64,000 nt of DNA from Nymphaea colorata (Eukaryota; Streptophyta; Magnoliopsida; Nymphaeales; Nymphaeaceae), in contig NC_045149.1 of assembly GCF_008831285.2 (NCBI RefSeq), positions 21,768,535 to 21,832,534 of the forward strand, in the 5' to 3' direction. The notes beneath the pieces were generated by a model. It worked only from the letters and a program-made list of their open reading frames with translations. It did not search any database and had not been told where the DNA came from. The translations under genes and the position numbers were made by a program. Within the stretch, counting starts at the first letter, position 1. Each line of letters begins with the position of its first letter. Of the stretch, positions 24,896 to 37,692 are shown one piece after another.

Positions 24896-25162
24896 TTGAT
24901 AGAAGCTGCTGAGGATCGTCGATCGACAAAAACTCATAAAGATTTGTTCCATGGTTTTCGTCTTAATGAGCACCATTTAAACTCTCCATCCTTAAAGAGA
25001 AAAGAATCAAGTAGCTACCCGTTTGATTTTACAAGGAGACACAGTCTCCTGTACACTGAGAACAATGGCAGGACTAAATATATAGCTCATGTTGCAGGCG
25101 ACTCAGTCAAGGAGCGGTCTGATATCGATTCTTCCTCTTACCCCACTTGCTCACATCCCTAG
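24896..25162 (+). CDS. Orphan open frame, 88 codons, unknown
   Basis: The frame has a varied, charged, Ser/His/Arg-rich composition that looks more like protein than the surrounding AT-rich noise, and it ends at a TAG followed by non-coding DNA. The first ATG falls only three bases into the stretch, and the frame may belong to a last exon entering further right. A possible acceptor (CATGTTGCAG) lies inside it. I recognise no domain, signal peptide or membrane segment, and no neighbouring exons. It could equally be a chance frame or a gene relict. Confidence 0.2.
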   Translation: MIEAAEDRRSTKTHKDLFHGFRLNEHHLNSPSLKRKESSSYPFDFTRRHSLLYTENNGRTKYIAHVAGDSVKERSDIDSSSYPTCSHP

Positions 25163-25505
25163 ATCTCACAATAATGAAGCCATTATTAGTTGTGATAGTT
25201 AGCATATGTATGCAATACAGGAAAAAAGTGCTATAAAGCAAGCTATTGTTGGGCAATGTGGCAAAATATGGGGCGATTGCTTTATGTTGCTTTACAAATC
25301 AATGCACACTTTTTTATTGATGCATACGCACCGTCCAATTAAAAAGTGTTAAGCTACAGTTGTAACCAGTTTGTTTACATCAAAACAATACAATTTACTC
25401 CTTGAGACATCAAATTAAGCAATTCAGAGCCTCAAAACAATGCCATAAGACTACATCCATCCTTGCATCCCACTTCAATCTTCTTTCTTCATGTATATAG
25501 ATTTG

Positions 25506-25532
25506 GTTATATATATATATACATATATATAT
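25506..25532. repeat. (TA)n microsatellite
   Basis: About 13 TA units with one interruption (ACAT). Confidence 0.85.
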
Positions 25533-26310
25533 GGTCAAAAGACAAGGGACCATGGGGAAAGAGAATAATCTTAAAGGCTAGACAGAACCAAGAGGCAAAA
25601 GACAAATGGGGAGTTGTCCAGTGCATTGAGGGCTCTCGAGAAGGGGATGGAAAGACAAAAGAGGTCGTCCAACCCCACTTGGACGCTGTCCCATCAACTA
25701 CACGTGCAGTTCCCAATTTTGGTTCCATTGTCCCTCAATATCAACTCGCATGTTCAAAGACTCAGTTTGGGACCAAACAGGGATTACTTTTTCAACAACA
25801 GACAATGAATTTCAACATCGAGCCTGTGTGCATGTGGATGGGTGAAGAAGAGAGGAAGAAGAAGAAGATAGGATTTAGGAAGAAGAAGAAGCTATAAGGG
25901 GTGACAAAGACAAAGACAAACCCACAATTTAGAATTTTGAGAGTTGATCTTAAAATTTCATCCTCATGTTTAAATGAACTGCGCTGATCGTATTCTTGAT
26001 TGCTTTTTTGAAGGCAAAAACTTAAAAAAGAAAATAACTTTTACAAATGTAATTATGCAAATTTCGTCAATTATATCGCGCCGTATCTCGAGTTGTCGGC
26101 CAGCCATGTCACCACGTGGCGAGGGCCTCCACCAATGATGTGCCTTGTATTTGCATGACGAAGTTGCCGACTTTAGCCTACAACGGCTGCATGTTGTAAG
26201 CTTAGCATCTGCACATTAGTGATTGTCAGATGCATGCATGTACGGTCACATTCTTTGTTCTTATATGGAAAGAGATCAATATTGTTCATACTTAATTGGA
26301 TTTAAATTAT

Positions 26311-26408
26311 AGGGCTGTCTAACATTACTGTCTTATGTATCTGTCTCGAAAATTGGGGTATATTTATGAAACACCTTTTAAGTGTCTCTTAGTATTGCCA
26401 AATGCCCT
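26311..26408. mobile_element. Tourist-like MITE, short copy
   Basis: Left end AGGGCTGTCTAACATTACT and right end AGTATTGCCAAATGCCCTC form imperfect inverted repeats of the TTTGGYATTA family. The interior keeps TTTATGAAACACCTTTTAAG. No target duplication is visible. Confidence 0.45.
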
Positions 26409-26570
26409 CGATGGGGTCATATCTCTCATTTTGAGTTGGATAGACCTTTGTGAACCGGACCCTTATTTCACTAACTTTGTATCCACTTTTACATGTCATT
26501 GAGTTTTTAGTCTCATTTAGATTAAAAATTGGATTGGCGTTAGAAGGATACATATACACTGAACCTTAGC

Positions 26571-26742
26571 CATGGGGCGGTACATGTGGGCTTGTGTGGG
26601 CAAGCCCTCACCGACTCACATAATTTGCTTATTTACATATTGGTACCTACAACTATGAAAAGTAGGATTTTTTGAAATGTTTAAAATTTGGTTCTCCTGT
26701 GTTATTGCTCTATAGTAAAAAAAAAAAAAAATGTCTCCACTA
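26571..26742. mobile_element. MITE of the CAGTGGCGGA family
   Basis: Left end CATGGGGCGGTACATGTGGG followed by CTTGTGTGGGCAAGCCCTCA matches the family; the right end is TGTCTCCACTAT. A run of A bases inside (26716-26731) lies near the right end. Confidence 0.45.
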
Positions 26743-28137
26743 TTAGGGATAACAATGAATCAAATTTGAATCAGATATACCCTTAATGGTATCTGCATTT
26801 TAGGATATTCACAAATTGAAATTCCAGCATGAACAAAGAAAAATCATATTCAAATCTGAATCCCAATGTTTACTTTCACATCCATGTTTGAATCGGAATT
26901 TTGAACTGAATATAGACGATTTCAAAATTTAAGAGCATTGGATATAAGACATTTATTTAAAAATAAAACCAATCTGAATCCGATCGAATGTCATTTCTTA
27001 AATCCAAATCCCATCAGATTTCTTAATTGGATAGTAAACATTTTTCCACATCCGATTTTTTTGGGAGCGGTTCGGTAGGATAACATATCCAAATCAGATA
27101 TTTTGATATTCCTATCCACTTCTGCTTTCTTAGAGCTATTTAATGAAGACATGAAGCACTTCAATATAATAATGCTTCCCTTTTATCTCAGAATGATGCC
27201 TTTTCTTGAGTCACGACCAAAGTGGAATAGTGCATTCGCAAAAAAGGATAATGGAATACTGCAAATGCAAGGCAGTACTCATACACTTTGACAATTCAGC
27301 AGGAAAAACAAATAATGGAATGACATTAAATAACTTAGGTCAATTTAGAATGTCACACAAATTAATGAAAGAGTTTATGATTACCCATGTGACGCTTTCC
27401 GGAGATCTTGTGAATTATCATCTCCCACTTCCAGGCAAAAAAAAAAAAAAATCAAATTTAATGCGAGTTTTCCAAAAAGCTTGGTTTCTTAAATTATTAT
27501 TACTTGGTTTGTGTTGTGCACCACAATACTCTGAAAAAAGAAACAAAGGAAAAAGAGAAACTAAAATGTTGTGAAAATTTTCCCCATTCAAGATGTTGCA
27601 GAGAACAAGATTTGTGACCATGATAGTTTACAACAAGCATGCCCATTTGTGGGTTATGAAATATTGAGATTTTAGATATTTGCACATGAGAAAAAAAAAA
27701 GAAATAAGAAAATGAATGTACTAATTTTGATTTTGCTGAAGGGTGAGATCTCCATGGAAAGGGACCCATGAATCCAAGCCCTGCAATTTTAAGAGGTAGA
27801 CTGTTTGAGTCCAAGTGGGGACTCACTCTCATCATCATGGGCTCAAAAGAAGCTGCATGTTGTGTCCTTTTCAAGGTCTGCACTGTGGCCTTTAATTGGG
27901 CATTTATCAAGATAAGGTGCAGAGCCCCAGCCACACGATGCTCATCAAAAGATTGACAGCACCAGACAACAGGTCCCTTGTTCTTCATCCCACCCATGTG
28001 CTGAGCAAGGAAGAAAAATTTGACTGGTTGGCTCCTATGCTCTCAATCTTGTGGCATGTGATGCACAATGACAAGAAATTTTTTTCCCAAGAAGAAATTG
28101 TCATGGTCTTTTTGACAGGAAAGGAAGTCTGAAGAAG

Positions 28138-28262
28138 TCTCCACGACCTAGTTGCGGGTCCGACTAAGTTGTTCGAGTTGAAGGAGGTCAAGAGTTTAAT
28201 ACCAGGGGGTTCTCACCTAACGTGATCCAGTAGGAGACTAACCCCGCAAGGACTTGCGTGTT
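28138..28262 (+). mobile_element. Possible tRNA-derived SINE fragment
   Basis: A box-like CCTAGTTGCGGG and a B box-like AAGAGTTTAATACC are about 45 bases apart and are followed by an A run at 28269-28281. All elements are degenerate. Confidence 0.25.
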
Positions 28263-30158
28263 TAAATTTAAAAAAAAAAAAATCTTTTGATGTCGGTCTC
28301 CAGGAAGGATGGGCCCGCCCATGTGGCGTGTGATTGAGCAAGGAAATCCAATGCAACCAACTACATTATGAGCACCTATTGATAATGACTTTATATGACC
28401 ATATGAAATGTTGTCCTTTGAAAGATGCGTTTGACGCTCGGACACTTGGCAGTAGGAATATTAACATGGTGTTTTATAAAGTTGTACAAAAATTAAGGCA
28501 GATTCATGAAACACTAAAATACGATAACATGCCTAAGCCTTTGAGATATATATATTCATGAAACACTACTTATTCATGGAACACTACTGCATCAAAGTTC
28601 ACGTTGTTAAAAACCATCGATGAGTTTAACATAGCTCCATGATTCCATTCTTATGGGCATTGACTCCTTCAGGCACACGCCATCTAAAACTTGAAGCAAA
28701 TAAGCTCAATCCCGAACTTTATTTGGAAATCTTTGAAGAAAAAATTCCCAAGTTTGTGGCAAATCTTGGTGTGCCGTGCATGATCAGGTTTTAGTGATAT
28801 GGGGAACATTTCCCACATGACTTGTTTGCTTCAAGGTTAATGAAGTTAGAGAAATTGTTCTTGGCACACGAAATCTCAAAGGGATTGTATTCCCCACTAG
28901 CTAACAAGGAAGTTCTGTTGCTGGTTTTTCAGTGTCCTCCATTAAAATGTCCTCTCAACCTTTTCTTCTCCACTTCGAATGAGAACGGTGGATTCTTCTT
29001 ACATCATGTTTGATGGAGGAGATTATTCCAGTCCAATCACCTTATCGGAATGTCTTCCACTAGACCTCACCAAGTGCCGTAACTAGGGTTCCGACGGCAC
29101 CAAAATTGAGCGTACTTGCTCACCAGTAGACCACTCAAGTGCACGAGTCTGCATATGAGTTGAGGTGCAGATAGAAGCACGCCAGCTTCCCCTTTTTCCA
29201 CCGCCATGATTGACGAGGTGTTTTAAGGTGCTTCAACAAACACAATTGTGCAGAGTGGAGCCATGATTTTTTTCAGTGTCGAGCAAACGGTCTAACTAAC
29301 TAATTTATGCAAGTAGAGCTAAACTAAATATAAATCTAAAAAATAAATTACCCAACTAAAATTTTTTAATTTTGTTAATGTATTTTTTTTTTTCAATTAG
29401 TTGGGATGAAATGAAGCCATGGCCTAGGCGGCCACCCCCTTCCCTCCCCCCTATGCACAAGCATCAACAAACAAATAGTCTCAAGATACATTATCTCTGG
29501 GTATTCTCCTTTCCTGCATTTGAAGAAAGAATCAACCACCTAGCCAGCATTACATAAAAAATAGTGAGTAAAAAATACTGAGTGAATGATGATTATGTCA
29601 AAGTTGTCAATTTTCAAACTCATATAACAAATTGAAAAAAATGAATTAAATGATGAAAATGTCTATCATGTTTTTATTTTTTTTTCTTTTAACCATTTAT
29701 CATGATAGATCAAATGGCCTGAATATGTAACTTTGAATAGGTAAAAGCTTCCCTCGACCCATCATAGGCTCCCCATCGCCTCCACCCACTATCGATGGTA
29801 AAGGTTGATGGGGAGCCGTCGAGTGGAGGGCAACGGGCATGGCTAGCCGTTGCCAGTGGACTAGTTGGGTTGCATTGCTCGATTGACCCGCCAATGATGG
29901 CAGTCAAACGTTAAATATTGCATATAAACAAGTGTCCAATTAGATTTGAGTATTTTTAAACAAGTGCCCTTCTATGGCACTACTACTTCAGCCAAATTAC
30001 TTCAGCCAGATTGACCCGCGGGAAAGGACTTCTTATGGCTGGTGGCCAAGAAAGAAAAGAAAGAAGAACACAAGATAAAACAAGAAAATGAAAATCAATG
30101 GAGTTTAGATTTAATGTCACTTGATGTTCATATAAATAGAATAGCTAGGCTTCAGTTA

Positions 30159-30167
<9 letters not shown>

Positions 30168-30190
<23 letters not shown>
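30168..30190. repeat. (AAT)n microsatellite
   Basis: About seven AAT units following a short TA run. Confidence 0.9.
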
Positions 30191-31196
30191 ATATTATTAA
30201 AAAGAAGAGAAAGTTATGCTGTCTTAGGCACGTTTTCCAAAGACTTGTGAAAGGCAAGGCCTTATTGAATTTTGGAGGGAAGAAGATAGAAAGTTCAGCC
30301 AACCTAATCAACTACGGGAGGAACGAAAGTAAGCGTGTTTCTTTTGAGGAGGGGAGTCACGATAAAGGCGCCACAGCAAATCGTGTCCAGCAAGCCCACC
30401 GCAACTTGGCCGAGTAGGCCCGCATAGCCCACGTGCTAACTGAAGCTCTAGTCTCCGTCAGCTTCTCACTTTCAAGTACTGGGTCGCCGGCGCCGTTGGC
30501 GTTTCCGGCAGGCCACCACCTTGCTAGGCGGAGATGCCCCACCTATGTTGGCCCATATATAGGCGACTAAGGTACTCCAAGCTGGGCTCGTGTCCAGGCT
30601 TTTTAAGTAAAGCCCACCTAGCTTTTCGAGACCTCTTGTGTGCCAGCCACAGCTTTTCAGCAGAGGGAATTTAGGGCGTCCTTGGCTGATGGAAGAAATC
30701 AGACTTTCTCCTTTCTCATGATTCGTGACATCAGCCATGTGCACTCTCTCTTTTTTGACTTGTAAAGTTATAATCTTACACAACATGGGGCACCCCATTC
30801 GGTGCAAACGAATCGAATTCGGATCAGTTGACTGCATCAGATCCAGATTAAACAGGATTCGAGGTCCAGGGATAAACAAGTATAAAGATAAACACAAAGG
30901 ATATGCTTCATTTATACAACTTTATGATTAGAATGTATAGGGAAATGGGTTGCTTAATTAGGTAGGAAACGTTTTACCTTACAGTCCGCGTTAGGCCCTT
31001 AAGTAAACATAGCAGTGAAGTATTTTTGTGTGGTTGAAATAATATGCTTCTTATTGACTATTCAGTTGCATGCATGCAATATTGGTCGGATTCCTTGTAC
31101 CAAAAACTTTGAAACCATTATTGCTACATTTCATTGTACATCCAATCTTTTACCTTTCAAAAAGCATACACTTTGAAAATGAAACACACACTCTAT

Positions 31197-31213
31197 ATTA
31201 TTATTATTATTAT
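31197..31213. repeat. (TTA)n microsatellite
   Basis: Five to six TTA units. Confidence 0.85.
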
Positions 31214-31310
31214 AGGCTCAACCGTTGGCTTAAATCAATTAAAAAGTATAGTCTTAAATGTATTTAACATGGGCCAGTGGAAGGTGTAATCATTGTATAT
31301 TTGGTGGATC

Positions 31311-31468
31311 CAGTTGTGGAGTCATATGTGGGCTGGTGTGGGCAGTTGCCCTCACCAGCCTTTTTTAAAATTTTAATATCTTTAAATATTACTTTTTTAT
31401 ATATGCCACCCAGATATGGGTATTTCTAAACTAGTGAACCTCTAGCCAATTTTTTCTGTCTCTGCTGG
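31311..31468. mobile_element. MITE of the CAGTGGCGGA family
   Basis: Left end CAGTTGTGGAGTCATATGTG and right end CTGTCTCTGCTG are degenerate inverted repeats; the interior has GGGCTGGTGTGGGCAGTTGC, the hallmark word of this family in the window. Confidence 0.5.
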
Positions 31469-32155
31469 GGGTGGTGGATCAAGTAAATATGAAATTGATG
31501 TAAACTAATTACACATATAAAGTTACTTTTGCAAAGTTACTATGCGATACTCGTTCACTTTTTTTTTTTATGAAGTAGTTATACATGCAATACTTTGTTT
31601 GGGATAAAAAACCCAGTTTGTAAAAATAGTCACATATATAAGGAGCCCCAACTTACCTCAACTAGGCTCAAGCTTATTCCATGAACTTGAGCTTTCTCAA
31701 CTGCAATTTGACATGGTAAAACATATACGATTTGACATGGTAAAACATTTTATGATTTGACATTGTAAAAAGTTGGGGTGAGCAGTAAAATCGGATCTAC
31801 CACGATCAATCGAGGCACGCAGGGTACAGTGGATAAATACTATGCAGTTGGGGGAGACTTGAACTGTCACTGTGCTAGACAGGGTAGGCGCCAGGAGAGA
31901 TTAGATAAAGATTCACTTGTTTTGTTCTTTGGTTTATGGTATTAGGTAGGCCACTTTCGGGTGTCTTTATAGGAATATAAAAATGGTACACGAAACCCTC
32001 GTAGCAGCAGCATGTGTGATGGCGATGGTACATGGAAGAACAAGCAATAAATTATAGGGAACCTGCAACGTGACAAAGTTAGGCATGTGATTGTTTATTC
32101 AAGTCTCCATGGACACACGAGATGAGAGACAACAAGGTCCCCATGGCTACACCTT

Positions 32156-32185
32156 TTTATTTATTTATTTATTTATTTATTTATT
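32156..32185. repeat. (TTTA)n microsatellite
   Basis: About seven TTTA units. Confidence 0.9.
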
Positions 32186-32604
32186 GAGAGTAATGTGGTA
32201 GTTTTAGAGAGAGAAATTGAGGATGCATGTGCCCCTTGTGGAATCAATTAAAGAAAATGTGTAGAGCTTCAGACATTCCAATTGATTATAAGTAATTAAA
32301 TGGCAGCCCTAGCTTCAAGGTGGGTGTCTTTTTTCATGAAAATTTCATCTTGGCACCAACTTTTTTTTAAGTTTTCGAGCAAGAGGCCCTTATATTTCTC
32401 AAATTTCTGATATGGGTCGTTCTCTTATTGGTAACTGCTTAAAAGGGGTTCACTTTTTCCTATTACAAGGGCGAGTTGGAGCTTAGCTTGGCTACCTCTA
32501 CCTCAAAATATGAGCCTTGAAAAGCATAGCTTGAGCATGAACCCAGTTTGAGTGATCTTTTCATTTTATGATGATGGGTAACATGGGAAGCCTGTGTTCA
32601 AGTT

Positions 32605-32925
32605 GTGGGGGGCCAAGAGGGGAACGTTTCCCTGCCAACCTTGTCCACCACCAAGTGGCTTAATTCTGCTTTCTCACCCTCCTCTGCCGCTACTGGTTAT
32701 GTTGCTTACAGGCTTGCAGAAAAGGGGTTGTACTCCTGGATTGTTTACCTTCTAGATGTTTTCAAATTTAATGGCTTCAGGGATGTAAGGGATATGGACA
32801 GGATCTGGTGTAAGAAGTTCGTCACTTTCGACTCCGCAGCAATCCAAATCGGTTCCGTTGGCCAATTTTGTGTAGTGGGTGTGGGCTCACCAAATCAAGC
32901 AGGGAATTACACAGTTGAAGAATAA
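32605..32925 (+). other. Orphan open frame, 106 codons, unknown
   Basis: A plus-strand frame with mixed composition and less AT-rich bases than its surroundings. It contains no domain I can name, and no adjoining exon pairs with it. It may be part of a decayed gene or transposon. Confidence 0.15.
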
Positions 32926-34912
32926 ACAGCACAAATTGCACTCAAATTTCACATATGGGAGTATTTTTTTTCAGTAAAAGTGAGACCAACCCACTTCCTG
33001 TATTTCAACAATAAGCAAATCAGCAAAATTCATGAGTCAAGATCAAACAAAAAACATCCTGCTACATTTTTTCAATAGCTTAATCTGGATATCACAATTT
33101 CAGTATAGATGAAGAATAAGAAGCTCATGTACTTCAACTTTGGATCACTCACCACACCAAAGGAGGGGCAAGGAATCCGCCATCAAAATGAAGGAATACA
33201 AGCCTTCGCAAGGAATGCCGTAACCAACAGAGATGGATTTACAGTCAGGAAGTGAGACAAGTTCAAAGGACGGAGATAGAGGCCCACCAGAGATGTCGAC
33301 CAGATCTTTCGACATCTACCCATAGGCCACATAGCGGAGTATTCCAATAAGCCAAACATTCAGCCCACAAGTACATGGCAGATACTGTCTCAATTACAAG
33401 AGATTAGGACCTCTGCCACCCAAGACACAGGAAGACAGAGTTCCTAACTATTGATGAACAGTGTATCGAATTCATTTTTGCTTTTCGACATGAAAAACAA
33501 ACTGTTGAAAAGACAGATACTTTGGAAGAATATACAAGCCACTGTTCATGGAAAGAAAATTTAACAATCACTGGTCATATAATTCAAAATAACTGACTGT
33601 ACATATTCAAAAGAAGTTAAAAGATTACCGTGAAACCATCCAATGAAGAGATTTTCTAAGCCATAGTATTCATAAACCAACTCACTACTTGTTTAAAGTC
33701 AAATAGAAGGCATGCTTTGCCGCCATTATTAACCTTGAGGCATCAAAAGGCTGTTACGCCAACTTGTATTAAAAAGGCAGAGCAACACAATAAGAGGGAG
33801 AAAAAAATAATAATTTCGTCCACTCTGAAATAACTAACAGGACACCATGCTTACCTTAGACAGCTCAAGGTCAACACTCAGAATGGGCCATATGCCCACA
33901 TTGAGCTCATCGGAAACCACTTGCAAACCCATCTAAGTTTTTCTATAAGGAACCAAAACCAGCCAACCCCATTAGTTTATTATAGGGCAAAAGCGACGTG
34001 TTTTAACTTAAAAAGGGACACTATATTACACCAGTAGTTTTGATGAATATTTATCACAGTATCCCTTTCCCTTTCCATGTACTGCAACCTACAGCAAACC
34101 CAATTATTGTCAACTTTGGCTGGCAAGAATCACCTTAAACCAACATTCATCTCATAATTTTAAAGCATCAGAATCAATCCCCTAGATTAGCTTCAGAATT
34201 TGACAACTTTTTGAGATCAGCATTATTCTAACACTTAAAGCGGTATGACCATCATCTAAGGAACCCATTTCCTTGTTTTTTCGTGGCGCATTAGACTAAC
34301 ACGCATATATAAAAATATATCATCATCTATATGACCTCACCAGAATAATTACATACATATAAGACCAGACTATTTTATCGCTTTTTCCAATTAATAAAAC
34401 CAACTTTCCTTATTTTTGTAGCCACTTCACCACTTTTTTTGACATCCACATATCCATAAAGGCGGAAGAAGAAGAGGACATTAAAAAGAACATAGCAGAA
34501 GAAAACAAATAATCACCGGAGAGTACCTCTCTCAATAGTTGTATGCATTCATGCTAAAATGAAAGATATACTTGAGTTCTGTAACAATAAACTGCAAAAT
34601 AAAACCAACGAAGTCAATAGTCAGATATCAGTAAGCATTCTATCCATCAATTATTTTCCTAAAATGATAAAGCTTTATACTGAAAATGTACATTACAAGT
34701 TACAGGGCTTTAAAGTAAAGAAGTAGGAAACAGTGAAAGAAACAAAAAAAAAAAAGGAAAAGAAGAAAAGAGAGAGGGGTTAACTTGTGACTCAAGTAAC
34801 AAGGTACAGAGTCGGGTGTTCTTTTATCACCAAAACTTCACCAGATATATATTTAACAAAGAAAAGGTTAAAAGTAAAAGAAAGAAAACCACAAAAATAA
34901 ATGTGACAAGAT

Positions 34913-35605
34913 TCATCCTCTACACAAAGGCGTCCTGCCGTTAACCGCCTTGTTCTGCCGGAAAACCCTAATCGGACTAGCGAACGACCAACCCCAACCC
35001 TTCGGTCTCTCCCCACCTCCGGCTACTGCTCCGACGCTTTTTCGGGGGGCGACGGCGATTGGATTGTTAGAAAAGTGACTAGAATCCGCGAAGTAGGAGA
35101 CGCCGACCGATCTGGATCTCGGCAATTTCGCGGCGATAGACTTCTCCGGCACGGGGTTCGTCTGCTTCTTTTGTTTCTCCGGGACCAGGAACGACCAGAG
35201 CGACCAGCGCCTGCGCGACTCCGGCGGGTTCGAACTGGGCTCCTCGGGGCACAGCGTGCTCGCGCGGGACTTCGATCTAAGGTGGGGGAGCGGGGCGTCA
35301 CGGGCCGATTTTGAGCGGTTGAAGGCGGGCTCGGAGTCGATGAGGAGGGAGATCCGCCCGACGGAGCCGACGCGGCCACCGGCGGCCTGATGCTTCGGCC
35401 GCTCCAGGGAGGAAGAGAAAGAGGAGGAGGACGAGGAGGTGGAGGGAATCTCGGACGAAGTGGCGGAGGAGGAGGAGCATTTGCAAGGGCGGACGGCGGC
35501 GCAGTCGGGGCAGAGTAGCCTGAGGCGGTGGCTCAGGCAGAAGGGGCAGACGCCCGTTAGCGTCTGGAACGGATGCTTCCGGCATCTCTCCTCGAAGGGC
35601 TCCAT
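34913..35605 (-). CDS. OCTOPUS/DUF740-like protein, 230 aa, intronless
   Basis: The N-terminus carries a Cys/His cluster (C8, H11, C20, C23, C32, C35, C41, C43) in the context RKHPFQTLTGVCPFCL, which resembles the opening of plant OCTOPUS (DUF740) proteins, membrane-associated regulators first known from phloem development. A Ser-rich linker follows, then basic Ser/Arg/Pro stretches with the pattern of phosphorylation-prone disordered protein, and a Trp-rich tail motif (PKGWGWSFASPIRVFRQ). No signal peptide or membrane segment is visible. It is much shorter than typical OCTOPUS proteins, so it may belong to a small related group or be a truncated form. GC content is far above its flanks, in keeping with a real exon. 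The start is the first ATG of the frame and sits just before the Cys-rich head. Family assignment rests on the N-terminal motif only. Confidence 0.65.
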   Translation of the reverse strand: MEPFEERCRKHPFQTLTGVCPFCLSHRLRLLCPDCAAVRPCKCSSSSATSSEIPSTSSSSSSFSSSLERPKHQAAGGRVGSVGRISLLIDSEPAFNRSKSARDAPLPHLRSKSRASTLCPEEPSSNPPESRRRWSLWSFLVPEKQKKQTNPVPEKSIAAKLPRSRSVGVSYFADSSHFSNNPIAVAPRKSVGAVAGGGERPKGWGWSFASPIRVFRQNKAVNGRTPLCRG

Positions 35606-37138
35606 CTTTCCGTCGCCTGAAAGCAGCAGCAGCAGTCTTTTCCGGCCACCAGGAAGCCTGGCCGGATTTCCTCGTCGGCCTCACCCCTTGCTATTTTCGG
35701 GAGTTCCAGTTTGATTGCTGAAAAATGGTGGGAGATATTATGGCGGAGGGAGTGTTCGAGGAGTTAACCATGAGGAACAGTTACGTCTTGTGACGACGTC
35801 GCTTCGCCTTTCAACCATGGTTAAGGGCATCCAACCGATAACCCCTGCGCGAATCGAAAATTACATATTACTGCCACGCTAACGGTTGGGCCCACGCACA
35901 AGATTTCAAGCGGGTCGGGTCCCTTACCAATAAATATCCAAATTCATTACAATAGAGAACGATAAAACCCTTAAACCGGATCAAGCGCGCGCGTTTGAAA
36001 CCCTTGGATCACGGGACCAAAACTAAATGTGAAAGGGTTCGACTCGACCCTTGCATCTTGGGCAATATGGTCATTTTGGTTAACCACGGTTAGTGAGGTA
36101 GGGTTGGGGCTAGGGGAGGGCGCTCGAGCGACAGGGTGAGGTCACGGGTGGTGTGGACTCGAGCCCAGTCAACGGCATGCAGAGTCAACTCGAGAACTGA
36201 GCCCGCACGGGAGAACGTCCTCCATCCAATATCTGCGTTCCACGTTGCATATCTGCCGACGTGGCAGCCTTAGTCGTCCTCGGCCGTCCCACGTCACCGC
36301 TTCGATCCTTCTTCCCCCCGCCTTCACATGCTCTAACTTTTTGGGATGGAAGAAGGAGCTGTGCAGTAGGTGCGCTTCCACATACGCGAGTTAATTGCAG
36401 GGTGCGCCTCGTTCTGGACCGTTGGATGTGAGATGGACGGGAGGGCGGGTAAAGGACTGTGGTCCATGGAGCGAGCAACACGTGTCCGGCCACCCACGTC
36501 ATGGACTGACAGCATTGTAACTAGGAATTACGCGTGGAAAACCTAGTCGTTAAATGCTATTTATATCAAAATTTCCGTTTGGAAAAATGCGATGAGCGTT
36601 ATCCAATTTTAGGACTTGAATCAAAATTCTAGACATAGTTGAAGAATGACTTCAATTTTAGGAATTATGATTTCATAATTTTAGAATTTTTTTATTTGTC
36701 TTTTAAGGTACTACATGTCATGATGGTTTTTAATTCATCCATTTTAAAATTTTAATTCTTATTAAGATGAGCTTTCCCGATCAAGCGGACGCCATTTTTT
36801 TTCCAAGCAACGCGTCCACAACAGATCAAATATTGCCTAATTTTTGAGAGCAATGCATCTGATGTAGTAAAAGATTCACGCTGACGGTTCAACAAATTAA
36901 GAATAGTTTGGGTCACACTGTAAGTTCGATCTTAAAAGATCATAACCATATCAAAATCTTGTCCAAGTTCAGAGTGGTTCAAATGCAATCAAACGCTGTC
37001 GTGAGAACCGTGGAGACTTGAGGAAGGATTGAACAAATATCTTAAGGTGCCCTTTGTGCAATGGCTCCGGTTGTCTCGGCACTTGTCAATCTCACAAATT
37101 GCATCAGCGCAGATCTAGATCTATTTCTCTGGAGTTAT
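35606..37138. other. Upstream region of the minus-strand gene and intergenic DNA
   Basis: The first few hundred bases must hold the promoter and leader of the gene at 34.9-35.6 kb; I find no clear TATA box. A moderately GC-rich stretch at 36050-36520 contains several short antisense frames without recognisable domains. Confidence 0.45.
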
Positions 37139-37319
37139 CAGTGGCGGAACCACATGTAGGCAGTTGCCTACACCAGCTATTCAAACTTCAATGTCTCTTT
37201 ATTTTCACATTGGTATCTTCAAATGTTTACTATTTTGTACATACGAGTGCCCCTCAAGACATGAGAGTTTCTTAACTAAACTAATGTTCCTCATGTCAGT
37301 TTTTTTGGCTCTGCCACTG
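37139..37319. mobile_element. MITE of the CAGTGGCGGA family, best copy
   Basis: A 181-bp element with inverted ends CAGTGGCGGAACC (left) and GGCTCTGCCACTG (right). The interior contains ACATGTAGGCAGTTGCCTAC. The ends resemble hAT-type termini, but the flanks (GGAGTTAT versus GCCGAGAT) show no matching target duplication. Confidence 0.55.
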
Positions 37320-37692
37320 GCCGAGATCTGTTCATGGTAGAGATACAAATGCATTTAGATCTGATGTCCAACGTATTTAGATTCTTTTTCAAAAATATTC
37401 CGATGTCCGAAACACTGGTCCAGATCACTATCCATGCATCTTCATCTGAGTTCAGGCGGGTGATCAGAGTAGCTTCATTAGAAGAAAAGAAAAAAATGAA
37501 TCCATGAACATTAGAGTTGTTTTATTAGTGTCATTGTATATCAACCTGTATGGGCCAATAGACATCGCATCCCTGGACCAAAACGATGCAGGAGCTATAC
37601 GGGTTTATATACTTTTTGTTTCTCAAAATTTGAAATCAATTTAAATTATTTTAACCCTTTACTTCAAATATTTGAACGAATATGAAGCAGGT

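Larger units (their letters stand above)
21151..34912. other. Long intergenic region, repeats and short orphan frames
   Basis: No gene is supported with confidence. It contains SINE-like pieces at 22104-22200 and 28138-28262, CAGTGGCGGA-type MITEs at 24456-24635, 26571-26742 and 31311-31468, Tourist-like MITEs near 24255-24372 and 26311-26408, an orphan open frame at 24896-25162, microsatellites at 25506-25532, 30168-30190, 31197-31213 and 32156-32185, and an orphan frame at 32605-32925. The part from 33000 to 34900 is AT-rich and shows nothing recognisable; its right end probably includes the 3' UTR of the minus-strand gene at 34.9 kb. Confidence 0.55.

Noticed and set aside
27500..27997. 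165-codon minus-strand frame
   Set aside because: Phe/Ser-rich noise from A-rich opposite-strand sequence; overlaps other frames in several phases and shows no domain.
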